NCBI GenBank assembly: GCA_947626635.1 | Contig: CANQSY010000012.1 | Coordinates: 1-33,560, forward strand | Reading direction: 5' to 3' | DNA length: 33,560 nt | Origin: an uncultured Akkermansia sp. | GTDB taxonomy: Bacteria > Verrucomicrobiota > Verrucomicrobiia > Verrucomicrobiales > Akkermansiaceae | In this document: positions 1-8,357 of the stretch, one piece after another | Numbering within the stretch: position 1 is the stretch's first letter | How the letters are laid out: each line of letters starts with the position of its first letter | Translations under genes and position numbers: made by a program | Notes under the pieces: model-generated | Told to the model about the DNA's origin: nothing | Database searches by the model: none | Seen by the model: the letters and a program-made list of their open reading frames with translations, nothing else

Positions 1-69
1 AATGCTCTCAAAATTATAATTGACTTTCCCGCCCGCTTCGCGTGCGCCCTATACGGGACCGTCGGGCGC

Positions 70-150
70 TTTCGCTTCCCCGCGCGTAGCGCGCGAATTC
101 CCCGAAATCGTAAATCGTAAATCGTAAATAGGCGCCGCCAGGCGCCCCGT
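70..150 (+). repeat. Dispersed modular intergenic repeat, copy 1 (hairpin CGCGCGTAGCGCGCG, then AAATCGT x3, then GGCGCCGCCAGGCGCC)
   Basis: CCCCGCGCGTAGCGCGCGAATTCCCC followed by AAATCGTAAATCGTAAATCGTAAATAGGC; same architecture recurs at 5501, 5647, 5862, 25933 and 28824. Confidence 0.9.
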
Positions 151-217
151 GTCTTCTCCGGGGCGCAATTTGCTGCAGATTCTCCGTATTTTTGTCGACC
201 AGTACGCACTTACAGGC

Positions 218-246
218 TTGCTTATTGAGAGAAAATCGTGTAGAAT
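218..246 (+). promoter_or_regulatory. Candidate sigma70-type promoter for pnp
   Basis: TTGCTT (218-223), 17-nt spacer, TAGAAT (241-246). Confidence 0.45.
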
Positions 247-326
247 ACTCCAGCTCCTTGCGTAAGCTGTGTGTTTTCCGAGGGGTAGGTGAGCAAATTG
301 TGCTGTACCGACCAAAGGGAAGAACT

Positions 327-364
327 GACGGTTTCGCTCCCCCGCGGTGCAGAGAGGAACCGTC
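327..364 (+). promoter_or_regulatory. Candidate hairpin in pnp 5' leader
   Basis: GACGGTT (327-333) complementary to AACCGTC (358-364), about 30 nt upstream of the pnp start. Confidence 0.4.
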
Positions 365-393
365 GCAGAAGCAAACGAACAAAAGAAGAAAAA

Positions 394-2535
394 ATGAGTA
401 TACACAAAGTAGAGTGTGCCGTGGGTGCCAATCCCATCGTCATTGAAACAGGTAAAATAGCGAGGTTGGCAGACGGCGCCGTCACCGTGCGTTGTGGGGA
501 TACGGTTGTACTGGTTACTGTGGTGAGTGCAACCAAAATCAAGGAGGGACAGACCTTCTTCCCCCTCTCGGTGGAGTACAAAGAAAAGGCAGCAGCAGCC
601 GGTTTATTCCCCGGAGGATATTTCAAACGCGAGGGAAGACCCACGGAAAAGGAAATCCTTACTTGTCGTATGACGGATCGTCCGCTGCGTCCCATGTTCC
701 CGAAAGGGTATTTTTACGATACGCAGGTGATCAGCCTGTTACTGGCGGCGGATGGCGAACACGAGCCGGACATTCTGAGCATCAATGGTGCGTCAGCAGC
801 TTGCGTTATATCGGACCTCCCCTTTGCGGAGCCGGTAGGTGCCGTACGCGTTGGCCGTATCAATGGTGAATTGGTGATCAACCCGACCAATAAGCAGCGG
901 CTGGAATCCGATTTGGATCTTGTGTACGCGGGGTCGAAGGATCAGGTGATCATGATTGAAGGTTCTGCCAAAGAATTGCCGGAGGAAGACTTCATCAAGG
1001 CGCTTCATGTAGCGCAGGAAAATGTGGCAAAGATCTGCGCGGCTCAGGAGGAGTTACGAGCACAGTGCGGTAAGCCGACGCGCGAGTACGAGCTTACCGT
1101 TGCAAAGCCGGAGCTGCTCGAGATCGGGTATCAAATTGCGGGGGATCGGATTGAGGAAGCTATCTACGCCCCCAATAAGATCCAGCGGCAAAAGCAGGTG
1201 GGCGCCTTGCGCGACGAAGTGGAGGCGGCCATCAAGCAGGCTCATCCGGAAGCCACGGATTTCGACGTTGAGCAGGTGTTTGAGTACATCCAGAAGAAAG
1301 CCTTCCGTATTTCGATCATGGAGCACGACAAACGAGCGGACGGTCGTGGCATCAAGCAGTTGCGCCCCTTGTCCGCAGAGGTGAATGTGCTTCCGGATGT
1401 CGTGCACGGTTCGGCGCTCTTCTCGCGCGGCGAGACAATGTCACTGTGCCTTGCAACGTTGGCGCCGCTTGAGGAGAAGCAGTATCTGGACAACTATACG
1501 GGATCGGTGGATGAGAAGCGATTCATCCTGCATTACAACTTCCCGCCCTTCACCGTAGGCGAGACGGGACGTTTCGGCGGACAGAATCGCCGAGAGATTG
1601 GACACGGGGCGCTGGCCGAACGCTCCATTGCTCCCGTGGTCCCGAGTGAAGAGGAATTCCCCTACGCCATTCGCGTCTCCTCGGAAATCATGGAGTCCAA
1701 TGGCTCTACATCCATGGCCTCCGTTTGTGCGGGCACGATGTCGTTGCTGGCTGCCGGTGTCCCGCTCAAGCGGCCGGTGTCCGGTATATCGGTCGGTCTG
1801 GTCACCGAATTCGAAAATCCCGGGGACCGCGTGCCAAAGCGGTACAAGACATTGTTGGACATCATAGGGTCGGAAGACTTTTATGGGGACATGGATTTCA
1901 AACTTTGCGGCTCGGCGGAAGGAGTGACGGGCTACCAGCTTGACTTGAAACTGCCCGGCATACCGCTGGAGATTCTTGAGGATGCCATCCACTTGGCGAA
2001 GAAGGGGCGTATGGAGGTTCTGGATACAATGTGTAACTGCATCCCTGCGCCGCAACAGCTCAGTCCGAAAGCGCCACGCATTGAGACAACCTCGATCCCC
2101 GCGGACCGCATCGGGGAACTCATTGGTCCGGGAGGCAAGAACATCAAGGCGCTTCAGGCTGAAACCGGGACAGACATCAACATCGAGGAGGACGGCACGG
2201 TACGCATCTACGGTAATCGCCAAGAGGGTGTGGAGCGCGCTCTGTTCCTCATCGGACGCATGTTCAAGGAGATTGAAGTCGGCGAAACCTATGAGGGCAA
2301 GATTGTATCCACAAAGGAGTTCGGCGCCTTTATGGAGGTGTTGCCCGGTAAGGATGGCCTTATCCATATCTCCGAACTGGCCGAGGGGCGTACCCAGAAG
2401 ACCGAAGACGTCGTAAAGGTCGGCGATATCGTGACGGCAAAGTGTATCGGTATCGATGACAAAGGGCGCGTCAAGATGTCGATGCGCGCCGCTGCCCGGG
2501 AGCGCAAGGCTCGCGAAGCCGCCGGTCAGGCTTGA
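394..2535 (+). CDS. pnp: Polyribonucleotide nucleotidyltransferase (PNPase)
   Basis: Two RNase PH-like domains, then KH (IGELIGPGGKNIKALQAETGTDINIEEDG) and S1 (GETYEGKIVSTKEFGAFMEVLPGKDGLIHISELAEGR). Start set to ATG 394 (MSIHKVECAVG) rather than ORF start 289. Confidence 0.97.
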   Translation: MSIHKVECAVGANPIVIETGKIARLADGAVTVRCGDTVVLVTVVSATKIKEGQTFFPLSVEYKEKAAAAGLFPGGYFKREGRPTEKEILTCRMTDRPLRPMFPKGYFYDTQVISLLLAADGEHEPDILSINGASAACVISDLPFAEPVGAVRVGRINGELVINPTNKQRLESDLDLVYAGSKDQVIMIEGSAKELPEEDFIKALHVAQENVAKICAAQEELRAQCGKPTREYELTVAKPELLEIGYQIAGDRIEEAIYAPNKIQRQKQVGALRDEVEAAIKQAHPEATDFDVEQVFEYIQKKAFRISIMEHDKRADGRGIKQLRPLSAEVNVLPDVVHGSALFSRGETMSLCLATLAPLEEKQYLDNYTGSVDEKRFILHYNFPPFTVGETGRFGGQNRREIGHGALAERSIAPVVPSEEEFPYAIRVSSEIMESNGSTSMASVCAGTMSLLAAGVPLKRPVSGISVGLVTEFENPGDRVPKRYKTLLDIIGSEDFYGDMDFKLCGSAEGVTGYQLDLKLPGIPLEILEDAIHLAKKGRMEVLDTMCNCIPAPQQLSPKAPRIETTSIPADRIGELIGPGGKNIKALQAETGTDINIEEDGTVRIYGNRQEGVERALFLIGRMFKEIEVGETYEGKIVSTKEFGAFMEVLPGKDGLIHISELAEGRTQKTEDVVKVGDIVTAKCIGIDDKGRVKMSMRAAARERKAREAAGQA

Positions 2536-2610
2536 GGTCTTGCCCGAAAATTCGTCTCGCGCTGCCCGGCAAAGGGCGTTTTTGCCGGGACGGGACGGGG
2601 AAGGAAAGCA

Positions 2611-2641
2611 CCGCCTGCGTGATGGACGCAGGCGGTTTTTG
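2611..2641 (+). terminator. Rho-independent terminator after pnp
   Basis: Perfect 10-bp stem CCGCCTGCGT-GATGG-ACGCAGGCGG followed by a T tract. Confidence 0.9.
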
Positions 2642-2684
2642 TTAGCTTCTACCACAAAAAAAACCTTTGTTGTCCATTTTTTAG

Positions 2685-2711
2685 TTGCAATGGCTCGCGT
2701 TCTGGTATAAA
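2685..2711 (+). promoter_or_regulatory. Candidate promoter upstream of coiled-coil gene pair
   Basis: TTGCAA (2685-2690), 15-nt spacer, TATAAA (2706-2711). Confidence 0.4.
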
Positions 2712-2745
2712 AAGATTACCGTACATCTCCAAATTACTTCCGGCA

Positions 2746-3642
2746 ATGTGGAAATTTATTACCATCCTCTCTCTCGTTGTCATGGCTGCGGGCGCGTTTG
2801 TGCTTTATAAAACACATACGGGGATCGCATCGGCAAGTGGTGAAGTAGCGGCGCTGCAGACGCAGTTTGATAACGCCGTCGCAAAGAACAAAGAGATATT
2901 TGTGGACAAGACGATAGCCGCGTACGCCAAGATGCGCGGCGATTGGCTCAAGCAGCGCAAGGAAGAAGTTGTTGCCCAGAAAGCCAAGCTTGAGGAAGAA
3001 AGTGCGGGTTACAAGAGTGAGGCAGAAAGACTTTCCCAGGAGTGGCAGAGCATGGGTGGTGAGACGGAGGAAAATAAGAAGAAGATGCAGGAGTTGCTGA
3101 CGGCGATGGCGAACGATGAGTCTTTGCTCAAGGCGCTGAACGATGCATCGGAAAAAGATGGTTTGGAAGTGCAACCCATGGATGCATCTGACCCCGGGAT
3201 GCTTGCTGCACTGGCTGCAAATCTGCGTATGCTCGAGGACAAGAAGCTGCAGCTGGTTGACGAGAACACTCAAAAGGAGTCAGAAATCGCGGTTCTCGCC
3301 AAAAGAAAGGATGAGCTGGATGCCAAGATTGCAGCGGCGGATAGTCTCGCGAAGGAACGCAAGGCTCGCGTCTCCCCGGAAAAACTCAACGCCGGTGTTG
3401 TCATTGCCGAGCCGGATTGGGATTACGTTGTCATTGACGCAGGTATCGACGACGGAGTTATCATTGGCTCCCGTTTGGCTGTCATGCGTGGGGACCAGAA
3501 GATTTGCGAGATGAACGTAACCGTTGTAGAGGGAAATCGATCCAGCTGTGACATTATCTACAGTACTCTCAAGACAGGCGAAGTGGTACAGCCCGGTGAT
3601 CGGGTCGTCTCCGTTCGTGCCGGCGAAAAAGCAGATAAATAA
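2746..3642 (+). CDS. Membrane-anchored coiled-coil protein with C-terminal beta-rich/SH3-like domain
   Basis: N-terminal TM (FITILSLVVMAAGAFVLY), long Lys/Glu/Ala-rich coiled-coil, C-terminal DWDYVVIDAGIDDGVIIGSRLAVMRG...VVQPGDRVV. Confidence 0.8.
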   Translation: MWKFITILSLVVMAAGAFVLYKTHTGIASASGEVAALQTQFDNAVAKNKEIFVDKTIAAYAKMRGDWLKQRKEEVVAQKAKLEEESAGYKSEAERLSQEWQSMGGETEENKKKMQELLTAMANDESLLKALNDASEKDGLEVQPMDASDPGMLAALAANLRMLEDKKLQLVDENTQKESEIAVLAKRKDELDAKIAAADSLAKERKARVSPEKLNAGVVIAEPDWDYVVIDAGIDDGVIIGSRLAVMRGDQKICEMNVTVVEGNRSSCDIIYSTLKTGEVVQPGDRVVSVRAGEKADK

Positions 3643-3666
3643 ACGATCAACTTACTTCTATACCGT

Positions 3667-4530
3667 ATGAAAATCGTAACCTACATTTTACTTGGTTTAA
3701 TCGTGGTGGCGGGGATTTTGGGATGTCATTACGCATCTTCGCAAGGTAAGACGCTGCAGGTGTTGGTGAGTGCGACGAAGGGGCTGGGAGAAGATCCTGA
3801 AGGCATGGAGGCGGCGAACAAGGACTTACTTGCTGAAGCGGCGACGGTTGCAAAAACACGGGCTGATGCGCTCAAGTCCAATGAGAGCCAGCAGCATGAA
3901 ACTCAGAGAGCGTTGGATGACATGGAAGCCGTACGTCGGGTGGCTGCCGAGAATAAGACCGAGATGGAGACCTATCAGTCCCGAATCAAGGAGGCGGAAA
4001 GCAATAGTGAGGGGCTTACGAACGAACGTGAGGAAATACGCCGCCAGATTCAGAATGTGCCGGGCTTGGAAAATGCCGACCTCGATGATGCAGCGGAACT
4101 ACTGCACAACAAGGTGACAAGCGGCACGGAGGAGTATGCCAAGCTCGCGGAGGAAAATGAGTCCTTCAAGGCCAAGTCCGATGAATTGAAGAAGGAGGTA
4201 GGTAGTCGGGAGGTGGATCTTGCAGCCAAGAACAAGGCAAATGATTTGTTCATGGAGCGCTACCGCCAAAACGGCGATGAGTACACTGTCGCGGCTGTCG
4301 ATCCGCAGTGGCACTTCGTTATCTTCCAAGCGGGTCAGGACAGTGGTTTCTACAGCGGAGACAAGACGCAGCTTCTGCTCCAGCGCAACGGGATAAGCAT
4401 CGCGACATTGCGCATTGTGAGCGTAAGCGGAGGTCAGGTCGTTGCTGAGTACGACGAGAAAACCTTGCCGAACGGTCTGGTGCCGGAAGTCGGCGATCGT
4501 GTCTTCCGCAAGGTTCCTCTTGGGTCGTGA
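3667..4530 (+). CDS. Membrane-anchored coiled-coil protein, paralog of preceding gene
   Basis: TM/lipobox-like N-terminus (ILLGLIVVAGILGC), coiled-coil, C-terminal QWHFVIFQAGQDSGFYSGDKTQLLLQRNG...LVPEVGDRVF, parallel to the C-terminus of the upstream protein. Confidence 0.8.
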   Translation: MKIVTYILLGLIVVAGILGCHYASSQGKTLQVLVSATKGLGEDPEGMEAANKDLLAEAATVAKTRADALKSNESQQHETQRALDDMEAVRRVAAENKTEMETYQSRIKEAESNSEGLTNEREEIRRQIQNVPGLENADLDDAAELLHNKVTSGTEEYAKLAEENESFKAKSDELKKEVGSREVDLAAKNKANDLFMERYRQNGDEYTVAAVDPQWHFVIFQAGQDSGFYSGDKTQLLLQRNGISIATLRIVSVSGGQVVAEYDEKTLPNGLVPEVGDRVFRKVPLGS

Positions 4531-4602
4531 GAACCGGGGGAGTTAGAGGTTGTAAGCAAGGGAAACAGATCGAGCGTACACCCGCAAGGAACGAGCAACA
4601 GT

Positions 4603-4815
4603 ATGATGGGCACACGATACGGATGGATAACGATGCTCTTGGTGGCATCATCCATGGTCATGACTGCATGCGAGAGCGCTGTGGCTCCTGTACCTCCTTC
4701 GAATCGCAAGGTGGTTGAGCCGCGTGGAAGCTCGGATGTGACCAAGCCGTGGAATCAAACGACGCCGCAGGAAGGTGATGCAATTCTTGGTCCCCTGAGT
4801 GGGATGCGCCGTTAA
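4603..4815 (+). CDS. Small putative lipoprotein
   Basis: 70 aa; signal ITMLLVASSMVMTAC with a C-terminal lipobox-like Cys; AAGGA about 15 nt upstream. Confidence 0.6.
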   Translation: MMGTRYGWITMLLVASSMVMTACESAVAPVPPSNRKVVEPRGSSDVTKPWNQTTPQEGDAILGPLSGMRR

Positions 4816-4855
4816 GCGTGCGTGATAGGCATCTCCAAGGAGGGAGGCATGACTT

Positions 4856-5485
4856 ATGCGCAAGAGTGAGCGAGCGCACATGATAGCGGAGGAATTGGAG
4901 CTCGGTATACCCGATCCTCAAGTGCCGCTGAATCATCGAGATGCCTTTACTCTCCTGGTGGCAGTGATGCTTTCCGCAAGATGCACGGATGCTCGTGTGA
5001 ATAAGGTAACTCCTGCGCTTTTCGAGAAGGCTCCGGATGCTGTCGCTCTCGCGAAGATGAGACCGACGGCTGTGCGCAAGCTAATCGCTACTTGTGGCTT
5101 GGCCGATTCCAAGGCGGAGCATCTCGTGCAAATGGCTCGTATACTCGTGCGTGAGTATGGCGGACAGGTACCGGATACCTTTGAAAAGCTTGAGGCCCTC
5201 CCCGGAGTGGGACATAAGACGGCCAGTGTCGTCATGAATCAGGCATTCGGACAACCGGCGTTCCCGGTGGATACGCATATCTACCGTCTCGCTCGAAGAT
5301 GGAAACTCAGCGAGGCTCACAGTGTGCAGGGTGTCGAGAAAGATCTGAAGGCTCTCTATCCACCGGAGATGTGGGGCAAACTGCATCTGCGTCTCGTTTT
5401 GTGGGGACGTATGTTCTGTCCGGCTCGCGGCTGTACCCCGCAGTGCGCCATTTGCCGTCGCCTTGGCCTTCCTCGTGTATCCTGA
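4856..5485 (+). CDS. nth: Endonuclease III (DNA glycosylase/AP lyase)
   Basis: HhH-GPD features: LLVAVMLSARCTDARVNKVTPALF, LPGVGHKTASVVMNQAFGQPAFPVDTHIYRLARR; Cys-rich C-terminus. Confidence 0.93.
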   Translation: MRKSERAHMIAEELELGIPDPQVPLNHRDAFTLLVAVMLSARCTDARVNKVTPALFEKAPDAVALAKMRPTAVRKLIATCGLADSKAEHLVQMARILVREYGGQVPDTFEKLEALPGVGHKTASVVMNQAFGQPAFPVDTHIYRLARRWKLSEAHSVQGVEKDLKALYPPEMWGKLHLRLVLWGRMFCPARGCTPQCAICRRLGLPRVS

Positions 5486-5500
5486 CTTAGCCTCACGATA

Positions 5501-5577
5501 CCCCGCGCCATTGGCGCGCTAGCATCCCAAATCGTCAATCGTCAATCGTAAATAGGCGCAGCCCGGCGCCCAGCGCC
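5501..5577 (+). repeat. Dispersed modular intergenic repeat, copy 2
   Basis: CCCCGCGCCATTGGCGCGCTAGCATCCC + AAATCGT CAATCGT CAATCGT AAAT + GGCGCAGCCCGGCGCCCAGCGCC. Confidence 0.9.
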
Positions 5578-5646
5578 CCGCCGCCCGCTTTTCTCATAAC
5601 ACTCCGCCATGATTGCTCCCGCCACCAATGCTTTTGCATTGCATAT

Positions 5647-5724
5647 CCCGCGCCACTGGCGCGCTAGCATCCCAAATCGTAATTCGTAATTCGTAAATAG
5701 GCAAACGCATTCCCTAATGCGTTT
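5647..5724 (+). repeat. Dispersed modular intergenic repeat, copy 3
   Basis: CCCGCGCCACTGGCGCGCTAGCATCCC + AAATCGT AATTCGT AATTCGT AAAT + AAACGCAT-TCCCTA-ATGCGTTT hairpin. Confidence 0.9.
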
Positions 5725-5773
5725 CTACTACCCCCTCACGTTTGCTCATAAAATTTCGCCATATCATCCGTTT

Positions 5774-5833
5774 TGACGCTTCGGTACCGCACTACCTCGG
5801 CGCCCTGCGGGCAACGCATACGCGTTGTCCAAT
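5774..5833 (+). repeat. Second repeat module (double hairpin GCCCTGCGGGC / AACGCATACGCGTT)
   Basis: TTGACGCTTCGGTACCGCACTACCTCGGCGCCCTGCGGGCAACGCATACGCGTTGTCCAATC; related copy at 33458-33516 and inverted fragment at 8203-8240. Confidence 0.85.
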
Positions 5834-5861
5834 CTGCCTCCGCTCCCTCGACGGCCCTGCT

Positions 5862-5949
5862 CCCCCGCGCGTAGCGCGCGAATTCCCCAAATCGTAAATC
5901 GTAATTCGTAAATCGTAAATAGGCAAACGCATTCCCTAATGCGTTTGCC
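5862..5949 (+). repeat. Dispersed modular intergenic repeat, copy 4
   Basis: CCCCGCGCGTAGCGCGCGAATTCCCC + four heptads (AAATCGT AAATCGT AATTCGT AAATCGT) + perfect 11-bp hairpin GGCAAACGCAT-TCCCTA-ATGCGTTTGCC. Confidence 0.92.
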
Positions 5950-5962
5950 CAGGGCTTGAGGC

Positions 5963-5992
5963 TTGTCAGGATGGTGGCAGGCGTGGTAGAAT
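5963..5992 (+). promoter_or_regulatory. Candidate promoter for rph
   Basis: TTGTCA (5963-5968), 18-nt spacer, TAGAAT (5987-5992). Confidence 0.5.
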
Positions 5993-6031
5993 ACCGGCAT
6001 GGAAAGAATTGATCAACGCAAGGAAAATGAG

Positions 6032-6718
6032 ATGCGCGTGATAGAATTACGCAAGGATTTTGCCCCGAATGCCGTGGCTTCTGTGCTGTCCTGCTTTGGC
6101 AATACCAAAGTCATCTGTGCTGTAACAGTGGAGGAGGAACGCCCGCATTGGATGAAAGTGCAGGGTGTCCCGGGAGGATGGCTCACAGCAGAGTATTCTA
6201 TGTTGCCCTATTCCACCCGCGACCGTAAGAAACGCGCCAGCGGTGGAAAGGTGGATGGTCGCTCTGTGGAGATCCAGCGCCTCATCGGGCGTTCCTTGCG
6301 TGCAGTGGTGGATCTGGAGGCTCTGGGTGAGCGGACAGTCTGGGTGGATTGTGATGTACTCGCGGCAGATGGAGGAACCCGAACGGCGAGCATTACCGGT
6401 GCCGCAGCAGCTCTGCACCTCGCTTTTGATCGTCTCGTAGCTCAGGGAGTATGGGAGGTGAATCCCATGAAACAGCTTGTTGCCGCTGTATCTGTAGGTA
6501 AATTGAACGGGCAACCGTTGCTTGATTTGTGTTACGTGGAGGATCGCGATGCAGAGGTGGACATGAATGTCGTCATGACAGAGCATGGCGAATTTGTTGA
6601 AGTTCAGGGTAGCGGTGAGGAAGCTGTATTTACGGCAGACGAGATGGCGCAGATGCTTGCTTTAGCGCAAAAGGGTGTGCAAGAACTTCTCGCCGCGCAG
6701 AGAAATATCCTGGCTTAA
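6032..6718 (+). CDS. rph: Ribonuclease PH
   Basis: MRVIELRKDFAPNAVASVLSCFGNTKVICAVTVEE..., YSTRDRKKR, ADGGTRTASITGAA. Start at 6032 preferred over 5999 because of AAGGA at about 6020 and the candidate -10 at 5987-5992. Confidence 0.93.
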   Translation: MRVIELRKDFAPNAVASVLSCFGNTKVICAVTVEEERPHWMKVQGVPGGWLTAEYSMLPYSTRDRKKRASGGKVDGRSVEIQRLIGRSLRAVVDLEALGERTVWVDCDVLAADGGTRTASITGAAAALHLAFDRLVAQGVWEVNPMKQLVAAVSVGKLNGQPLLDLCYVEDRDAEVDMNVVMTEHGEFVEVQGSGEEAVFTADEMAQMLALAQKGVQELLAAQRNILA

Positions 6719-6747
6719 AGGAAATAAAGCGTGCTCGAAGAGCAGAT

Positions 6748-7218
6748 TTAAAGAACAAAAATTTCGTCGAGTGAGGCCTGCAGCTTGTCCGGTGATTCAG
6801 CCAGGGAGCATACCTCCGCCTCTGTAAGTCCTTTTCGCCAGCGTACGATGCGGGAGAGAAGCAGTAAGTGAATTTCAGGATTTTCTGCAGGAACGATGAG
6901 CAGCGTGATGAGATGCGCTTCCTCATGCGGCCAAGGAATGCCTTTGCGGCTAAATGCAGCATACACCCCCGCGCGACAGATGCCCGGTACGCGAGCGTGC
7001 GGTACGGCAAGTCCCAGTCCGATACAGGTGGATTCCACTTGCTCTCGTTCCCATGCATCATGAAAGATCTGCTCGGCAGTACCGCAGTTCGGTAAGGAAC
7101 GGGCGGCACACTGACTCAGGACAAGCAGAACCTGTCGTACATCAGCGGGAGGAAGATCGGACGGATGAACCTTGAGAAGCAGCTGGTCAACTTGCTCGTC
7201 CATAGAAAGGGCATGCAA
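6748..7218 (-). CDS. PTS EIIA-type (fructose/nitrogen-type) domain protein
   Basis: GLAVPHARV phospho-His motif within an EIIA-like 156-aa protein. Confidence 0.75.
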   Translation of the reverse strand: MHALSMDEQVDQLLLKVHPSDLPPADVRQVLLVLSQCAARSLPNCGTAEQIFHDAWEREQVESTCIGLGLAVPHARVPGICRAGVYAAFSRKGIPWPHEEAHLITLLIVPAENPEIHLLLLSRIVRWRKGLTEAEVCSLAESPDKLQASLDEIFVL

Positions 7219-7222
7219 AATC

Positions 7223-7636
7223 TTACGGCGCCTCGGCGGGAGCTTCCGGTGCCGTGGAGGGAACCGTCGTTTGTTGCTCCGGGGTGGGCTCGTCAGGTGT
7301 AGCGGGTGTAGCGGGTGTAGCGGGTGTAGCGGGTGCCTCTTGCTTCACTTGCTCTTCGCCGGTACTGAGGCCGGTGGAGTGTGCGCGTTTATACTGAGCG
7401 TTCATCAAAACAGCCAGTACGAAGGAGAGCAACATGAAGAGCGTGCCGAAAAGGACGGTCCCCTTTTTGAGAACGTCTGTCGTTTGGGCACCGAATGCCT
7501 GATCCGTCATCTGAGAGCCAAACGCGGCACCGAGTCCTTCCTGTTTGGGACGCTGCATGAGTACGACGAGCAGGAGCAAAGCGCTCACGATAAGGAGCGC
7601 AGCAAAGATGATGTAGATTGAGGCTTGCAGGATCAT
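7223..7636 (-). CDS. secG: Protein translocase subunit SecG
   Basis: Two TM segments, LVVLMQRPKQEGLGAAFG typical of SecG; Pro/Ala/Thr-rich C-terminal tail. Confidence 0.9.
   Translation of the reverse strand: MILQASIYIIFAALLIVSALLLLVVLMQRPKQEGLGAAFGSQMTDQAFGAQTTDVLKKGTVLFGTLFMLLSFVLAVLMNAQYKRAHSTGLSTGEEQVKQEAPATPATPATPATPDEPTPEQQTTVPSTAPEAPAEAP
7296..7331. repeat. In-frame 9-nt tandem repeat (GGTGTAGCG x4) within secG
   Basis: Four exact consecutive copies; encodes PAT repeats. Confidence 0.95.
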
Positions 7637-7687
7637 GACGAGGCGTATTGTAGCGTAAGATGGATAGAATGTAAAGGTCCGGCTCCG

Positions 7688-8026
7688 TCAGGAGATGATT
7701 TCGTTGAATTCGTTGCAGACAACGCGCTTGGGGGTGATGGGCTTGTCATCAAGCGCAAAACTCATGATGACAACACGCTCGCCTGCCTTGATGAGATGAG
7801 CTGCCCCACCGTTGACGATGATTTGTCCTGTTCCCGGAGGCCCTACCAGTACGTAGGTTTCAAAACGATTGCCGGTAGTGATGGATGCAACCAAAACTTT
7901 TTCGCCGGGCCAGAGTCCGGCAGCCTCCACGAGATCGCCCGGGATTTCAATGCTGCCCTCGTAAGCGACATCCCCGCGGGTTACTTTGGCGCGGTGTATC
8001 TTTGACTTGAGCTGAGAAACAAGCAT
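7688..8026 (-). CDS. panD: Aspartate 1-decarboxylase
   Basis: MLVSQLKSKIHRAKVTRGDVAYEGSIEIPGDLVEAAGLWPGEKV... with the Gly-Ser self-processing site; start at 8026 (internal Met of the ORF). Confidence 0.93.
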   Translation of the reverse strand: MLVSQLKSKIHRAKVTRGDVAYEGSIEIPGDLVEAAGLWPGEKVLVASITTGNRFETYVLVGPPGTGQIIVNGGAAHLIKAGERVVIMSFALDDKPITPKRVVCNEFNEIIS

Positions 8027-8202
8027 GGCTTGGCAGTGTCGGCGCAATATGAAACAACTTTTTCTCCAAAAGGTCAAGTGCAATCCACACCTCCTCTCTG
8101 AAAATGTACACGTGTCCCAATAAAATTTCCCCCGCGATCATTCAACCCATTTCTCATGCGTTTTTAAGGATAAGGAAAGCGCGGTTAGTATGACAGCAAA
8201 CC

Positions 8203-8240
8203 GTTGCCCGCAGGGCGCTGAGGTAGTGGGGTACCGGAGA
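8203..8240 (-). repeat. Inverted fragment of second repeat module
   Basis: GTTGCCCGCAGGGCGCTGAGGTAGTGGGGTACCGG is near-identical to the reverse complement of 5784-5818. Confidence 0.85.
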
Positions 8241-8357
8241 GGACAGGGAAGGCAGGTATTCCCCAGAAAACGGGTCTGCCTGCCATTAACATCGCGCATG
8301 GAACTGCTCCAAGGGAGGATTGACACCGCGCATAAAAGCTGGTTAAATAGCAGAGTC

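Noticed and set aside
105-129. Short tandem heptads considered as a CRISPR array
   Set aside because: Units are only 7 nt, contiguous without spacers, and no cas genes are present.
14-405. Minus-strand ORFs containing RFTIYDFGE / YDLRFTI peptides (also 5764-6000 and 25377-26033)
   Set aside because: These peptides are translations of the AAATCGT heptad repeat; likely spurious products of non-coding repeat DNA.
1441-2655. 404-aa minus-strand ORF antisense to pnp
   Set aside because: Lies opposite a confidently identified PNPase gene; composition is consistent with an antisense shadow ORF and no family recognised.
6732-6744. TGCTC-GAA-GAGCA hairpin between rph and the EIIA gene as a bidirectional terminator
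   Set aside because: Only a 5-bp stem with no clear T tract; the same short palindrome also occurs inside a coding region at 11881.
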